Source: Solirubrobacter sp963736505
GTDB taxonomy: Bacteria > Actinomycetota > Thermoleophilia > Solirubrobacterales > Solirubrobacteraceae
DNA: 64,000 bases
Assembly: GCA_963736505.1 (NCBI GenBank)
Contig: CAVTOZ010000001.1
Span: 124,001-188,000 of the forward strand
Direction: 5' to 3'
The position numbers and the translations under genes were made by a program. The notes below the pieces were generated by a model that searched no databases, had not been told where the DNA came from, and saw nothing but the letters and a program-made list of their open reading frames with translations. Every line of letters begins with the position of its first letter. Position 1 is the first letter of the stretch. Below are positions 52,432 to 61,498 of this stretch, one piece after another.

Positions 52432-53055
52432 TCAGGCCCGGGCGCGGGGGTCGACGTAGACGTCGTCGATCTGCCAGTTCCCGCCGAGCAGCGGCGAGAA
52501 GCGGAAGCGGACGGCCGTCTGGTCGGGCGGCAGCAGCGGCAGCAGGTTCGCCAGCACGAGCATCGGCAGCGTCGGGTGCCACGCGCCGCCGAGGTCGACG
52601 CCGACCGGCAGCGTCACCCAGATGCCGAGCGACGTCTGCACGTCGACCGACACCAGCAGCGTCGAGAGCAGCCCGCTGTTCTTGCGCGCGAACGCCCGCA
52701 CCGTGGGCTCGTTGAGCCCGACGCACACCGGCGGCGTGACCGCCGTCGAGCCCGACGGGAGCGAGAGCGACCTGGCGTCGCCGGAACCGCCGATCTTCGC
52801 CGTCGCGTCGCCGGCCACGACCTTCGCGCCACCGGTCAGCGTCCAGCCGTCCGTGCCGTTCTCGAAGTCGCCCACCAGCTTGTAGGTGGACGAGTCCCCC
52901 CACGGCTTGAACGCCTGAGAGAGCTCAGGGGTCCCGCAGTTCGTCGCCGACGTCGTCAAGATCCCGGCCTGTGCCGGGGCACTTATCGCCGCCGAAGCGG
53001 CTGCCATCGCGATCGCGGCCCCCGCCGCTCGCGCGATGCGCATGTTCCTTGTCAT
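52432..53055 (-). CDS. Exported hypothetical protein, jelly-roll-like
   Basis: The 207-aa protein has a signal peptide (RAAGAAIAMAAASAAISAPA, cleavage after AQA). A mature domain follows with the phrases GDFENGTDGWTLTGGAKVVA, SLSLPSGSTAVTPPVC and NWQIDDVYVDPRARA, the pattern of carbohydrate-binding-like jelly rolls that end in an IDDV(Y/T)V strand. One cysteine pair (TNCGTP, PPVCVG) may form a disulfide. No catalytic residues are seen. ATG 53055 is preceded by GGAGG at ten bases; ATG 53043 is the alternative. It lies in a 200-bp window between the citrate synthase-like and HD-GYP genes and appears monocistronic. Confidence 0.7.
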   Translation of the reverse strand: MTRNMRIARAAGAAIAMAAASAAISAPAQAGILTTSATNCGTPELSQAFKPWGDSSTYKLVGDFENGTDGWTLTGGAKVVAGDATAKIGGSGDARSLSLPSGSTAVTPPVCVGLNEPTVRAFARKNSGLLSTLLVSVDVQTSLGIWVTLPVGVDLGGAWHPTLPMLVLANLLPLLPPDQTAVRFRFSPLLGGNWQIDDVYVDPRARA

Positions 53056-53143
53056 CTGAGCCTGACCTCCATGACTGGCTCGTGAAGCTTGTCCCTCCTA
53101 AAGTCGGCAGGTAGGGCAGCCGACCACATAGGACACCCGTCGA

Positions 53144-54559
53144 GTGACGGCCGTGTTACGCATGCCCACCCCACCTCCGCATTCTCTGGACGCCGGAACC
53201 GAGCGCCTGATCGAGGAGGCACGCGCACGCCGTGAGCAGGCGATGCCCGCACGCGAGCGCGCGGTGGAGACCGTCCTCGCGATGGGCACGCTCGCGGCCG
53301 CGGTCGCGCTCGCGCTGCTGAGCCACCCGGCCGCCGGGCTCTCGCTCCCGCTCGCGCTCGCCTTCACGATCGCGTACGGCGCGGTGTCGCGGATCCCGTT
53401 CGCGCTCGGCGAAGGCCTGGTGGTGCCGACGCAGCTGATCTTCGTCCCGATGCTCCTGCTGCTGCCGACGCCGCTGGTCCCGCTGCTCGTCATCGCCGGG
53501 ACCGTCAGCTCGATCGGCATCGCGTCGCTGCGCACCGGCATCTCGCCCGGGCGGATGCTCGTCGGCGTCAACGACGCGACGTTCGCGCTCGCGCCGGCGG
53601 CGGTGCTGATCGCGCTCGGCGCCGACGAGCCGTCGTGGGCGCACTGGCCCGCGTACGCCGCCGCGCTCGGCGCCCAGTTCGCCGCCGACACCGTGCGCGA
53701 GACGATCCGCTCGCACCTCGCGACCGGCGTCCCGCCCCGCCAGGTGCTCGGCGAGATGGTCCAGGTCTTCCTCGTCGACGCGCTGCTGGTCCCGATCGGC
53801 CTGCTCGCCGCGCTCGCGGCCGCCGGCGCGCCGGGCACCGCGCTGCTCGTCCTACCGCTCGTCTACCTGCTCTCGCGCTTCTCGCGCGAGCGCGAGGCGC
53901 GGATCGCGCAGTCGATCGAGATGACCCGCTCCTTCCGCGGCACCGCCTTCCTGCTGCGCGACCTGCTCGAGGAGGACGACGAGTACACCGGCCACCACAC
54001 CGAGGACGTCGTCGACCTCTCGTCCCGCGTCGCGGAGCGGATGGGCGTCAGCGAGGAGGTCCGGCGCGAGACCGAGCTCGGCGCGCTGCTGCACGACATC
54101 GGCAAGATCAACATCCCGGACGCGATCATCAACAAGCCCGGCAAGCTCGACGCGGACGAGTGGGCGATCATGAAGACGCACACGATCGAGGGCCAGCGCA
54201 TGCTCGACCAGGTCGGCGGCCTGCTGACGAACGTCGGCGTCGTCGTGCGCGCGTCGCACGAGCGCTTCGACGGCGGCGGCTACCCCGACGGCCTCGCAGG
54301 CGAGGCCATCCCGCTCGCGGCGCGCATCGTCTCCGCCTGCGACTCCTTCAACGCGATGACCACCACGCGCTCCTACCGCAAGGCGCTGCCGGTCTCCCAC
54401 GCGGTCGACGAGCTGCGGCGCTGCTCGGGCACGCAGTTCGACCCCGCGGTCGTCGTCGCGCTGCTCGACGTCGTCGGCGACCCGGGCTGGACGCTCACCG
54501 TGCGCGAGGCGGCGCCCGCGCCGGCTCAAGCCCTGACGCGCGCGCCCGTCGGGTCGTAG
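53144..54559 (+). CDS. Membrane HD-GYP-domain protein, probable cyclic-di-GMP phosphodiesterase
   Basis: The 471-aa protein has a hydrophobic half with about six transmembrane segments (VETVLAMGTLAAAVALALLS, LIFVPMLLLLPTPLVPLLVI, ALLVPIGLLAALAAAGAPGT). A cytoplasmic HD-GYP domain follows. Signature residues are YTGHHTEDV, LLHDIGKINIPDAIINKPG (HD), MKTHTIEGQRML, HERFDGGGYPDGLAGEAIP (the GYP motif) and ACDSFNAMTT. It should hydrolyse cyclic-di-GMP; a related nucleotide is possible. GTG 53144, GTG 53153 and ATG 53162 are all feasible starts. The 3' end overlaps the convergent fusion gene by 34 bp. It and the GGDEF-EAL protein at 18067 are the two second-messenger genes in the window. Confidence 0.92.
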   Translation: MTAVLRMPTPPPHSLDAGTERLIEEARARREQAMPARERAVETVLAMGTLAAAVALALLSHPAAGLSLPLALAFTIAYGAVSRIPFALGEGLVVPTQLIFVPMLLLLPTPLVPLLVIAGTVSSIGIASLRTGISPGRMLVGVNDATFALAPAAVLIALGADEPSWAHWPAYAAALGAQFAADTVRETIRSHLATGVPPRQVLGEMVQVFLVDALLVPIGLLAALAAAGAPGTALLVLPLVYLLSRFSREREARIAQSIEMTRSFRGTAFLLRDLLEEDDEYTGHHTEDVVDLSSRVAERMGVSEEVRRETELGALLHDIGKINIPDAIINKPGKLDADEWAIMKTHTIEGQRMLDQVGGLLTNVGVVVRASHERFDGGGYPDGLAGEAIPLAARIVSACDSFNAMTTTRSYRKALPVSHAVDELRRCSGTQFDPAVVVALLDVVGDPGWTLTVREAAPAPAQALTRAPVGS

Positions 54560-57500
54560 AGCGGCTCGGCGACGACCTCGCCGGCCACGCGCGCGCCGAA
54601 GACCTCGACGTCGACCTCGGTGCCGGGCGCGGCGTGCTCGGCGGGCAGGTACGCGTACGCGATCGAGCGCTCGACGGTGTAGCCGTAGCCGCCGCTGGTG
54701 ACGCGGCCCGCGACGGTGTCGCCGACGCGCACCGGCTCGTTGCCGAGCGCGACCGCGCGCGGGTCCTCGAGCACCAGGCAGCAGAGCCGCCGCGCGGGCG
54801 ACGCGTCGAGCGCGGCGCGGCCGAGGAACTCCTTGTCGGGCTTCACGCAGAAGCCGAGCCCGGCCTCGTAGGGCGTGTCGTCGGGCGTGATGTCCGCGCC
54901 CCAGACGCGATAGCCCTTCTCGAGCCGGAGCGAGTCGATCGCGCGATAGCCGCCCGCGACGAGGCCGTGCGGCGCGCCCGCCTCCCACAGCGTGCGCCAC
55001 AGCGAGGCGCCGAACTCCATCGGGCAGTAGAGCTCCCAGCCGAGCTCGCCGACGTAGGTGACGCGCAGCGCGCGGACCGGGACGTCGCCGACGGCGATGT
55101 CGCGCCAGCTCATGTACGGGAACGACAGGTCGTCCGCGCAGGCGCCGGCGAGCACGTCGCGCGCGAGCGGCCCCCACAGCCCGAGGCAGGCCCAGCGCGA
55201 GGTGACGTCGCGCACCTCGACGCCCTCGAACGCGTGGCGCGCGATCCAGGCCAGGTCGTGACGGCCGAACGCGGTGCCGGTGACGATGCTGAAGGCGTCG
55301 TCGGCCAGCCGGGCGACCGTGAAGTCGCACTCGATCCCGCCGCGCGAGTTGAGCATCTGCGTGTAGGTGACCTTGCCGACGTCGCGCGCGACCCGGTTGT
55401 CGCACAGGCGCTCGAGCAGCTCGGCCGCGCGCGGGCCGGACACCTCGAGCTTGGAGAACGAGGTCTCGTCGAACAGCGCCGCCGCCTCGCGCGTCGCCCG
55501 GTGCTCGGCGGCGATCGCGGGCGACCAGTGCGTGCCGGCCCAGCCGTTCGGGCGGGCGACGGAATCGCCCTCGTTGCTCGAGTACCAGTTGACCCGCTCC
55601 CAGCCCGACTTCTCGCCGAACGCCGCGCCGTGCGCGGCGTGCCACTCGTAGACCGGCGACACGCGCAGCGGCCGGCCGGCGAGCCGCTCGTGGTTCGGGT
55701 ACTTGATGTCGTAGTAGGTCTCGTAGGTCTCCTTGACCCGCGCGAGCGTGTAGCGCGGCGAGCGGTAGTGGTCGCCGAAGCGGCGCACGTCCATGCTCCA
55801 CAGGTCCACCGGCGGCTCGCCGGTGTCGATCCAGGAGGCCATCACGCGGCCGACGCCGCCGGCCCCCGCGAGCCCGTGCGCGCAGAACCCGGCGGCGACG
55901 AACAGCCCGCGCACCCCCGTCTCCCCCAGGCAGAACTCGTTGTCCGGCGTGAACGCCTCCGGGCCGTTGATGAGCTTCGTGATCGGCACGTCCTCCATCA
56001 CGGGGACCCGCATGCGAGCGGCCTCCGCGATCGGCTCGAAGCGGTCCCAGTCCTCTTCCAACAGGCGGCCGTTGAAGTCGGCCGGGATGTCGTCGCCGGC
56101 ATGCCACGGCGCCGACTCGCGCTCGTAGCCGCCCATCACCAGCCCGCCGCCCTCCTCGCGGAAGTAGATCAGGTTGTCGGGGTCGCGCATCGTCGGCAGA
56201 TGCCCGCCGCCGCGTTCCCTGAACGGCTGGGTGACGAGGTACTCGTGCGCCATCGCCACGATCGGGATCCGCACGCCCGCCAGGCGCCCGAGCTCGGCCG
56301 CGAACATGCCGCCGGCGTTGACCACGACCTCGCACTCGATGTCGCCGCGGTCGGTCCGCACGCCGCACGCCCGGCCTCTGCGCACGTCGATCCCCTCCAC
56401 CCGCGTGTGCGTGAACACGCCGCAGCCCCCGCGCCGCGCACCCTCGACGAGGGCGAACGTGAGCATCGACGGATCGAGGTAGCCGTCGGTCGGCAGCCAC
56501 GACGCGCCGAGCACGCCGTCGGCGACCATCAGTGGGAACCGCTCCACCGCCTCCTCCGCCGAGATCAGCTCGAGCGGGAGCCCGAACGTCGACGCCCAGC
56601 CGGCCTGCCGGCGCGTCTCCTCCAGCCGCTCGGGCGAGCACGCCAGCCGCAGCCCGCCGCACTCGACCCAGCCGCAGTCCAGCGAGCGGTAGAGCTCGAC
56701 CGAGTACATCATCATCCGCGTCAGCGTCACCGACGCCCGCAACTGCCCGACGAGGCCGGCGGAGTGGAACGTCGACCCGCTCGTGAGGTCGGCGCGCTCG
56801 AGCAGCACGACATCGCGCCAGCCGAGCTTGGCCAGGTGGTACGCGATCGAGGCGCCGGCCACGCCGCCGCCGACGATCACGCGCGAGCGCGCGCGGTCAG
56901 GCAGCGCGCCAGTGCGGCCACGCGCCTGTTCCAGCCACGCCTCGAAGCGCGGGTCGGCGAGCCGCTCGCGCACGCGCGCCAGGTGCTCGGCGGCGTACCC
57001 CGGGAAGTCGAAGTCCAGCTCCGAGACGGTGGTCTGCACGACCGCCCACATCGCCTCCCAGAACGCCGCCATCAGCCGCATCAGGCGCAGCGCGGCGAGC
57101 TGCGGCGCGTCGGCCGGCGCGCCGAGGTACGCCGCCAGCAGCCGCTCCTCGTCGGCGTCGGTGAAGCCGTTGTTGGAGGCGAGGTTGGCGAGGTCGAAGA
57201 ACGGGTCGCCCTGGCCGGCGTACTCCCAGTCGAGGATCCGCAGCCGCTCGCCGTCGTGGACGAAGTTCGCCGTCAGCAGGTCGTTGTGGCAGGGGACGGT
57301 GCGGCGCCGGCCGAGCGCGGCGGAGATCCGCGCGGCCGCGTCCGAGACCTCGTCGAAGCCGGGCGGGAGCGCCATCTGGCGGCGCACCGCGGTCGCCCGG
57401 TAGCGTGCGACGCGCTGCCAGGGCGAGAACCCGTAGGCGAGCCGCGGCCCCGCGTGCACCGTGCGGAGCGCGCCGGCGACCTCCTCCAGCAGCTCCCCGC

Positions 57501-57810
57501 GCAGCTCCTCCTCCGAGACCGGCCGCGCGCCCTCGATGTACGACGTCACCAGGCACTCCAGCCGCGGCTCGAACGCGATCACGTCAGGCGCGATCCCGCG
57601 CGCGGCGCGCGTCGCGTCGCGCTCGGTCGGGCGATCGATGCCGAGCAGCGCCGTCTCCTTGCCCGGCAGCCGCAGCACGCAGTCGCGCCCGCCCCAGCGC
57701 AGGCGGAAGTTGCGGTTCGTGATCCCGCCCTCGAGCCGGACCGGCTCGGACTCCGGCTCGCCCAGCACGGGCGCCAGCGCGGCGATCGCCTCGCGAAGCG
57801 GATCGCTCAC
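54526..57810 (-). CDS. Fusion: choline/aminoglycoside kinase-like domain plus dimethylglycine/sarcosine dehydrogenase (FAD oxidoreductase-GcvT)
   Basis: One uninterrupted frame of 1094 aa. Residues 1-290 are an APH/choline-kinase-type phosphotransferase: PVRLEGGITNRNFRLRWGGR, VPCHNDLLTANFVHDGERLR (Brenner motif) and ILDWEYAGQGDPFFDLANLA with the DxD metal site. From residue 310 comes a DAO-type FAD domain (RVIVGGGVAGASIAYHLAKL). The C-terminal 400 residues are the GcvT-like folate-binding half (FDETSFSKLEVSGP, YVGELGWELYCP, IDSLRLEKGYRVWGADITP). Usually these are separate genes of about 290 and 810 aa. The dehydrogenase half would remove N-methyl groups from dimethylglycine or sarcosine on to tetrahydrofolate. 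GTG 57810 has a perfect GGAGGTGAT. Whether the kinase half is active on ethanolamine, choline or another alcohol is unknown. Confidence 0.88.
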   Translation of the reverse strand: MSDPLREAIAALAPVLGEPESEPVRLEGGITNRNFRLRWGGRDCVLRLPGKETALLGIDRPTERDATRAARGIAPDVIAFEPRLECLVTSYIEGARPVSEEELRGELLEEVAGALRTVHAGPRLAYGFSPWQRVARYRATAVRRQMALPPGFDEVSDAAARISAALGRRRTVPCHNDLLTANFVHDGERLRILDWEYAGQGDPFFDLANLASNNGFTDADEERLLAAYLGAPADAPQLAALRLMRLMAAFWEAMWAVVQTTVSELDFDFPGYAAEHLARVRERLADPRFEAWLEQARGRTGALPDRARSRVIVGGGVAGASIAYHLAKLGWRDVVLLERADLTSGSTFHSAGLVGQLRASVTLTRMMMYSVELYRSLDCGWVECGGLRLACSPERLEETRRQAGWASTFGLPLELISAEEAVERFPLMVADGVLGASWLPTDGYLDPSMLTFALVEGARRGGCGVFTHTRVEGIDVRRGRACGVRTDRGDIECEVVVNAGGMFAAELGRLAGVRIPIVAMAHEYLVTQPFRERGGGHLPTMRDPDNLIYFREEGGGLVMGGYERESAPWHAGDDIPADFNGRLLEEDWDRFEPIAEAARMRVPVMEDVPITKLINGPEAFTPDNEFCLGETGVRGLFVAAGFCAHGLAGAGGVGRVMASWIDTGEPPVDLWSMDVRRFGDHYRSPRYTLARVKETYETYYDIKYPNHERLAGRPLRVSPVYEWHAAHGAAFGEKSGWERVNWYSSNEGDSVARPNGWAGTHWSPAIAAEHRATREAAALFDETSFSKLEVSGPRAAELLERLCDNRVARDVGKVTYTQMLNSRGGIECDFTVARLADDAFSIVTGTAFGRHDLAWIARHAFEGVEVRDVTSRWACLGLWGPLARDVLAGACADDLSFPYMSWRDIAVGDVPVRALRVTYVGELGWELYCPMEFGASLWRTLWEAGAPHGLVAGGYRAIDSLRLEKGYRVWGADITPDDTPYEAGLGFCVKPDKEFLGRAALDASPARRLCCLVLEDPRAVALGNEPVRVGDTVAGRVTSGGYGYTVERSIAYAYLPAEHAAPGTEVDVEVFGARVAGEVVAEPLYDPTGARVRA

Positions 57811-57831
57811 GGGATCACCTCCACCCTGGAG

Positions 57832-57850
57832 AATCGCCCTCTGGGCGATT
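57832..57850 (-). other. Stem-loop between the GntR gene and the fusion gene
   Basis: AATCGCCC-TCT-GGGCGATT forms a perfect 8-bp stem 21 bp before the fusion gene's start. Its core, TCGCCC with a three-base loop and GGGCGA, is the same as in the stem-loop at 20299-20319. It may separate expression of the regulator from that of the enzyme. Confidence 0.45.
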
Positions 57851-57889
57851 GCTCCCAGGGACGTGAGCGCGCAGCGCGAATCGTCGCCG

Positions 57890-58534
57890 TCATGGGCGCT
57901 CCACCACGAAGGCGCCGCGGTGGTGCTCGCGCGCGAGCTCGACGGCGACGCCGTCGGCCGCGCGCGAGGTGCGCTCGACCAGCATCACGGGCGCGCCCGG
58001 GCGCAGCTCCAGCGCGCGCGCCTCGGCCTCGCCGGCGCGCACCGCGACCAACCGCTCGGTCACGCGCACGGGCTCCTGCCCGTACTCGCGCATCAGCGTG
58101 TACAGCGACCCGGTGAGGTCGTGCTCGAGCAGGCCGGGGAAGCGCCCCGCCGGGAAGCGGGCGTCCTCGAGCGCCAGCGGGCGCCCGCCGGTCAGCCGCA
58201 GCCGGCGGACGTGCAGCTGCTCGCCCTCGACGCACGCCAGCAGCACGCGCGCCTCGGCGTCGGCGAGCCGTTCGGTGAAGTCGCGCGCCGGGGCGCGCAC
58301 GAACGTCCCGCGCCCGACGCCGCGCTCGAGCAGCCCCCGCCGCGCGAGCGCGTCGAGCGCCTGGCGCACCGTCATCCGGCTCACGCCGAGCGTCTGCGCG
58401 AGCGCGCGCTCGGGCGGCAGCCGCTCGCCCGGCGGCAGCCCGCCGCTCTCGATCCGCTCCGTCAGCTGCGCCTCGATCTGCACCCACGCCGGCTCGTCCG
58501 AACGCCGGCGCAGGCGCAGCGCCAGACCGCTCAC
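57890..58534 (-). CDS. GntR-family regulator, HutC subfamily (UTRA domain)
   Basis: The 214-aa protein has a GntR winged helix (PAWVQIEAQLTERIESGGLP, RLPPERALAQTLGVSRMTVR, LLERGVGRGTFV) and a UTRA ligand-binding domain (LALEDARFPAGRFPGLLEHD, YTLMREYGQEPVRVTERLVA, GAPVMLVERTSRAADG). HutC/DasR-type members release DNA on binding a pathway metabolite. Its GTG at 58534 overlaps the permease stop by four bases (GTGA), so it is co-transcribed with that permease. A DasR-like 12-bp site is present upstream of the permease at 60067-60078. It probably represses both directions of this locus. Confidence 0.92.
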   Translation of the reverse strand: MSGLALRLRRRSDEPAWVQIEAQLTERIESGGLPPGERLPPERALAQTLGVSRMTVRQALDALARRGLLERGVGRGTFVRAPARDFTERLADAEARVLLACVEGEQLHVRRLRLTGGRPLALEDARFPAGRFPGLLEHDLTGSLYTLMREYGQEPVRVTERLVAVRAGEAEARALELRPGAPVMLVERTSRAADGVAVELAREHHRGAFVVERP

Positions 58535-60054
58535 GCGATCTCTGCCCTCGCGTACTCGGGCACGTTCGGGGCCGGGATCTCGTGCCGGCGGGCGGCGTAG
58601 TACAGCCCGCCGACGATCAGCACGAACCCGAGCACCAGCCACAGGATGGGGATGTCGTTCAGGAATCCGGGGAAGGACAGCAGACCGCCGGTCTCGGACG
58701 CCTTCGGGTTCGTCGCGACGCGATGCCAGGCGAAGTTGATCAGCATCGCGCCGCCCCAGACGAGCGCGAGGATGTTGATCGGGATCCCCCAGCGGCCGAG
58801 CGAGAAGGCTCCGGGCTTGACCGGGAACCCGCGCCGGCGGGCGCGCAGGATCGCGAGGTTGGCGAGGATGTAGGACAGGTAGATCATCCCGCTGGCGGCG
58901 ATCGCGATGTACGCCACGCCGGCGTACTTGAGCAGGAACAGCGCCGCCATCAGCGCGACCACGACGCACGCGCCGACAGGCGTGCCGGTGCGCTCGTTGA
59001 CGGTGTTCAGCACGCCGGAGCCTGGCAGCTGCTTGTCGCGCGCCATGCCGTAGGCGAGCCGGATCGTCGACGCCTGGATCGCCAGGCAGCAGACGAAGAT
59101 CGCGAACGAGACGACGAACAGGTAGCCCGTGGCCAGGCCCTTGGCGAGGTTGGCCTGGATGATGTCCGGCGGCGAGATCCCGCCGTCGGCGACGACCTTC
59201 GAGAGGTCGCCGGGGATCGCCATCAGCATCGCCCACAGGAACACGAAGCCGATCACGAACGCGGCCGCGATCGACCCGAGCACGGCGCGCGGCGCCGCCT
59301 TGCGCGGCTCGTTGGTCTCCTCGGCCAGGGTCGACGCGGTGTCGAACCCGTAGATCACGAACAGGCCCATGAACATCGCCACGAGGAAGTTCGACGCGTT
59401 GAACGCCGGCCCGCCGGTGTGGAAGACGACGCCGACGCCCTGGTTGTTGTGGAACAGCGCGAGGATGATCGCGAACACGAACAGGCCGAGCAGCTCGAAC
59501 AGCACGCCGGTGTTGTTGATCAGCGCCACCACGCGCACGCCGAAGACGTTCATCAGCGTGATCACGACGAGCGTGATCGCGGCGACCCATTTCTGGTTCG
59601 TCAGCGACGCGGCGCTCATGTGGATGCCGATGTCGTTGAGCATCGGGATCAGCGTCAGCGGCAGCGTCGCCACGACGGCGGCGATCGTCAGCGCGCCCGC
59701 CCAGAGGTAGATCCAGCCGGAGAACCACGCGTACGTCTTCGAGCGCGCGAGGTACTTCGTCCACTGGAACACGGAGCCCGCGATCGGGAAGTGGCTCGAG
59801 ACCTCGGCGAAGTTCATCGCCACGATGAACTGGCCCAGCGCGACGACCGGCCAGGTCCAGAAGAACGCGCCGCCGAGCGTCCCCACGCCGAGGATGAACA
59901 GCGTGAAGATGCCCGTCGCCGGCGAGATGTAGGAGAACGCCGCGGCGAACGAGCTGAAGAAGTGCAGCCTCCGGTGGAGGCTCTGCTCGTAACCGAACTG
60001 CGCGAGATCGGCGCTGTCGTCGACAGCCCCGGCGGGACGCTGCGTCGCTGCCAT
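58531..60054 (-). CDS. APC-superfamily amino acid/amine permease
   Basis: The 507-aa protein has twelve predicted transmembrane segments and the APC landmarks FAAAFSYISPATGIFTLFIL, GQFIVAMNFAEVSSHFPIAG and YGFDTASTLAEETNEPRKAA. It belongs to the ethanolamine/GABA/amino acid-choline-type transporter branch of APC; the exact solute is not determined. ATG 60054 follows GGAGG at optimal spacing. Downstream it is coupled to the HutC regulator, and the dehydrogenase fusion follows. The operator-like site lies 13 bp upstream of its start codon. It likely imports the substrate of the fusion enzyme or of the PuuA-like ligase. Confidence 0.92.
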   Translation of the reverse strand: MAATQRPAGAVDDSADLAQFGYEQSLHRRLHFFSSFAAAFSYISPATGIFTLFILGVGTLGGAFFWTWPVVALGQFIVAMNFAEVSSHFPIAGSVFQWTKYLARSKTYAWFSGWIYLWAGALTIAAVVATLPLTLIPMLNDIGIHMSAASLTNQKWVAAITLVVITLMNVFGVRVVALINNTGVLFELLGLFVFAIILALFHNNQGVGVVFHTGGPAFNASNFLVAMFMGLFVIYGFDTASTLAEETNEPRKAAPRAVLGSIAAAFVIGFVFLWAMLMAIPGDLSKVVADGGISPPDIIQANLAKGLATGYLFVVSFAIFVCCLAIQASTIRLAYGMARDKQLPGSGVLNTVNERTGTPVGACVVVALMAALFLLKYAGVAYIAIAASGMIYLSYILANLAILRARRRGFPVKPGAFSLGRWGIPINILALVWGGAMLINFAWHRVATNPKASETGGLLSFPGFLNDIPILWLVLGFVLIVGGLYYAARRHEIPAPNVPEYARAEIA

Positions 60055-60066
60055 TGGACCTCCGAT

Positions 60067-60078
60067 TGGTCTAGTCCA
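60067..60078. promoter_or_regulatory. HutC/DasR-like operator in the divergent interval
   Basis: TGGTCTAGTCCA differs at one base from TGGTCTAGACCA, the known core of DasR (HutC-type GntR) sites in Streptomyces. It is 12 bp before the permease start and 62 bp before the divergent glutamine synthetase-like gene, in an 86-bp interval. The encoded HutC-type regulator is the natural candidate to bind it. Confidence 0.6.
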
Positions 60079-60140
60079 TTCACGCTACTTCGCTTGTGAC
60101 GATCGTGTCAAGAGTCGGCGCCAGGTAGCGTTCGGTCTCC

Positions 60141-61478
60141 ATGGACGGCCTGAACCTGGACCAGCTGCGCAACGCCGCGCAGGCGGGGCGGATCGACACG
60201 GTCCTGCTCGCGCTCACCGACATGCAGGGCCGCCTTCAGGGCAAGCGGCTGACTGCATCGCACTTCCTCGAGACGGTGGTCGCGCACGGCGCCGAGGCGT
60301 GCAACTACCTGCTGGCGGTCGACGTCGAGATGAACACCGTCGGCGGCTACGCGATGTCCTCGTGGGAGCGCGGCTACGGCGACTTCGCGATGGTGCCGGA
60401 CCTCTCCACCCTGCGGCCGGTCCCGTGGCACGAGAAGACGGCGCTCTGCCTCGCCGACCTGGCGTGGGAGGACGGCGGCCCCGTGGTCGAGTCGCCCCGC
60501 CAGATCCTGCGCCGCCAGCTCGAACGGCTGGCCGAGCGCGGGATGAAGGCGTCCGCCGCCACCGAGCTCGAGTTCATCGTCTTCAGGGACACGTACGAGG
60601 AGGCCTTCCAGAAGGGCTACCGCGAGCTCGTCCCGGCCAACCACTACAACGTCGACTACTCGCTGCTGGGCACGTCGCGCGTCGAGCCGCTGATCGGCCG
60701 GATCCGGCGCCAGATGACCGAGGCGGGCCTCGCCGTGGAGAACTCCAAGGGCGAGTGCAACGACGGCCAGCACGAGATCAACTTCAGCTACGACGAGGCC
60801 CTGGCCGCCGCCGACCTGCACACGATCTACAAGAACGGCGCCAAGGAGATCGCCGCCCAGGAGGGCATGGCGATCACCTTCATGGCCAAGTACAACGAGC
60901 GCGAGGGCAACTCCTGCCACATCCACCTCTCGCTCCAGCGCGACGACGGCTCGGCGGTGTTCGCGACCGACCAGACGGCGTTCGAGCAGTTCCTCGCCGG
61001 CCAGCTCGCCGCGCTGCGCGAGCTGACGCTGTTCTACGCGCCGCACATCAACTCCTACAAGCGCTTCGCGGAGGGCTCGTTCGCGCCGACGGCCGTCGCC
61101 TGGGGGCGCGACAACCGCACCTGCGCGCTGCGCGTCGTCGGCCACGGCGACGCGCTGCGGATCGAGCTGCGGCTGCCGGGCGCCGACGTCAACCCGTACC
61201 TCGCGCTGGCCGCGATGATCGCCGCGGGCCTGAACGGGTTCGAGCACGAGCTGGAGCTCGAGCCGCGCGTCGAGGGCAACGCCTACACCGCGTCCAAGCC
61301 GCGCGTGCCGGGCACGCTGAGCGAGGCGCACGACCTGTTCGCCGGCAGCCGGCTCGCCGCCGAGGCGTTCGGCGACGACGTCGTCTCGCACTACCTCAAC
61401 AACGCCCGCGTCGAGCTCACCGCGTTCCAGGCCGCGGTGACCGACTGGGAGAGGGTCCGGGGGTTCGAACGTTTGTAA
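60141..61478 (+). CDS. Glutamine synthetase-family gamma-glutamyl-amine ligase (PuuA-like)
   Basis: The 445-aa protein has glutamine synthetase folds: beta-grasp LLALTDMQGRLQGKRLTASH, catalytic TELEFIVF, GECNDGQHEINFSY, NSCHIHLSL and NSYKRFAEGSFAPTAVAWGR. It lacks the adenylylation loop of GlnA and clusters by eye with the PuuA/GlnA3-type ligases that join glutamate to polyamines, ethanolamine or other amines using ATP. The gene order (ligase, FadR regulator, permease, PuuD-like hydrolase) supports a gamma-glutamylated catabolic route. ATG 60141 has no clear ribosome-binding site. It is divergent from the APC permease/HutC/dehydrogenase unit. Confidence 0.9.
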   Translation: MDGLNLDQLRNAAQAGRIDTVLLALTDMQGRLQGKRLTASHFLETVVAHGAEACNYLLAVDVEMNTVGGYAMSSWERGYGDFAMVPDLSTLRPVPWHEKTALCLADLAWEDGGPVVESPRQILRRQLERLAERGMKASAATELEFIVFRDTYEEAFQKGYRELVPANHYNVDYSLLGTSRVEPLIGRIRRQMTEAGLAVENSKGECNDGQHEINFSYDEALAAADLHTIYKNGAKEIAAQEGMAITFMAKYNEREGNSCHIHLSLQRDDGSAVFATDQTAFEQFLAGQLAALRELTLFYAPHINSYKRFAEGSFAPTAVAWGRDNRTCALRVVGHGDALRIELRLPGADVNPYLALAAMIAAGLNGFEHELELEPRVEGNAYTASKPRVPGTLSEAHDLFAGSRLAAEAFGDDVVSHYLNNARVELTAFQAAVTDWERVRGFERL

Positions 61479-61498
61479 CGTCGCCCGAAGGGAGGAGC

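Noticed and set aside
53635..58116. A plus-strand open frame of over 1400 codons
   Set aside because: It runs antisense to the HD-GYP 3' part and the whole kinase/dehydrogenase fusion, has Arg/Ala/Gly-rich composition and no domain. At about 70% GC, stop codons are rare on the opposite strand. Many similar frames (for example plus 17821-21123, plus 21196-25080, plus 14000-17755) were dropped for the same reason.
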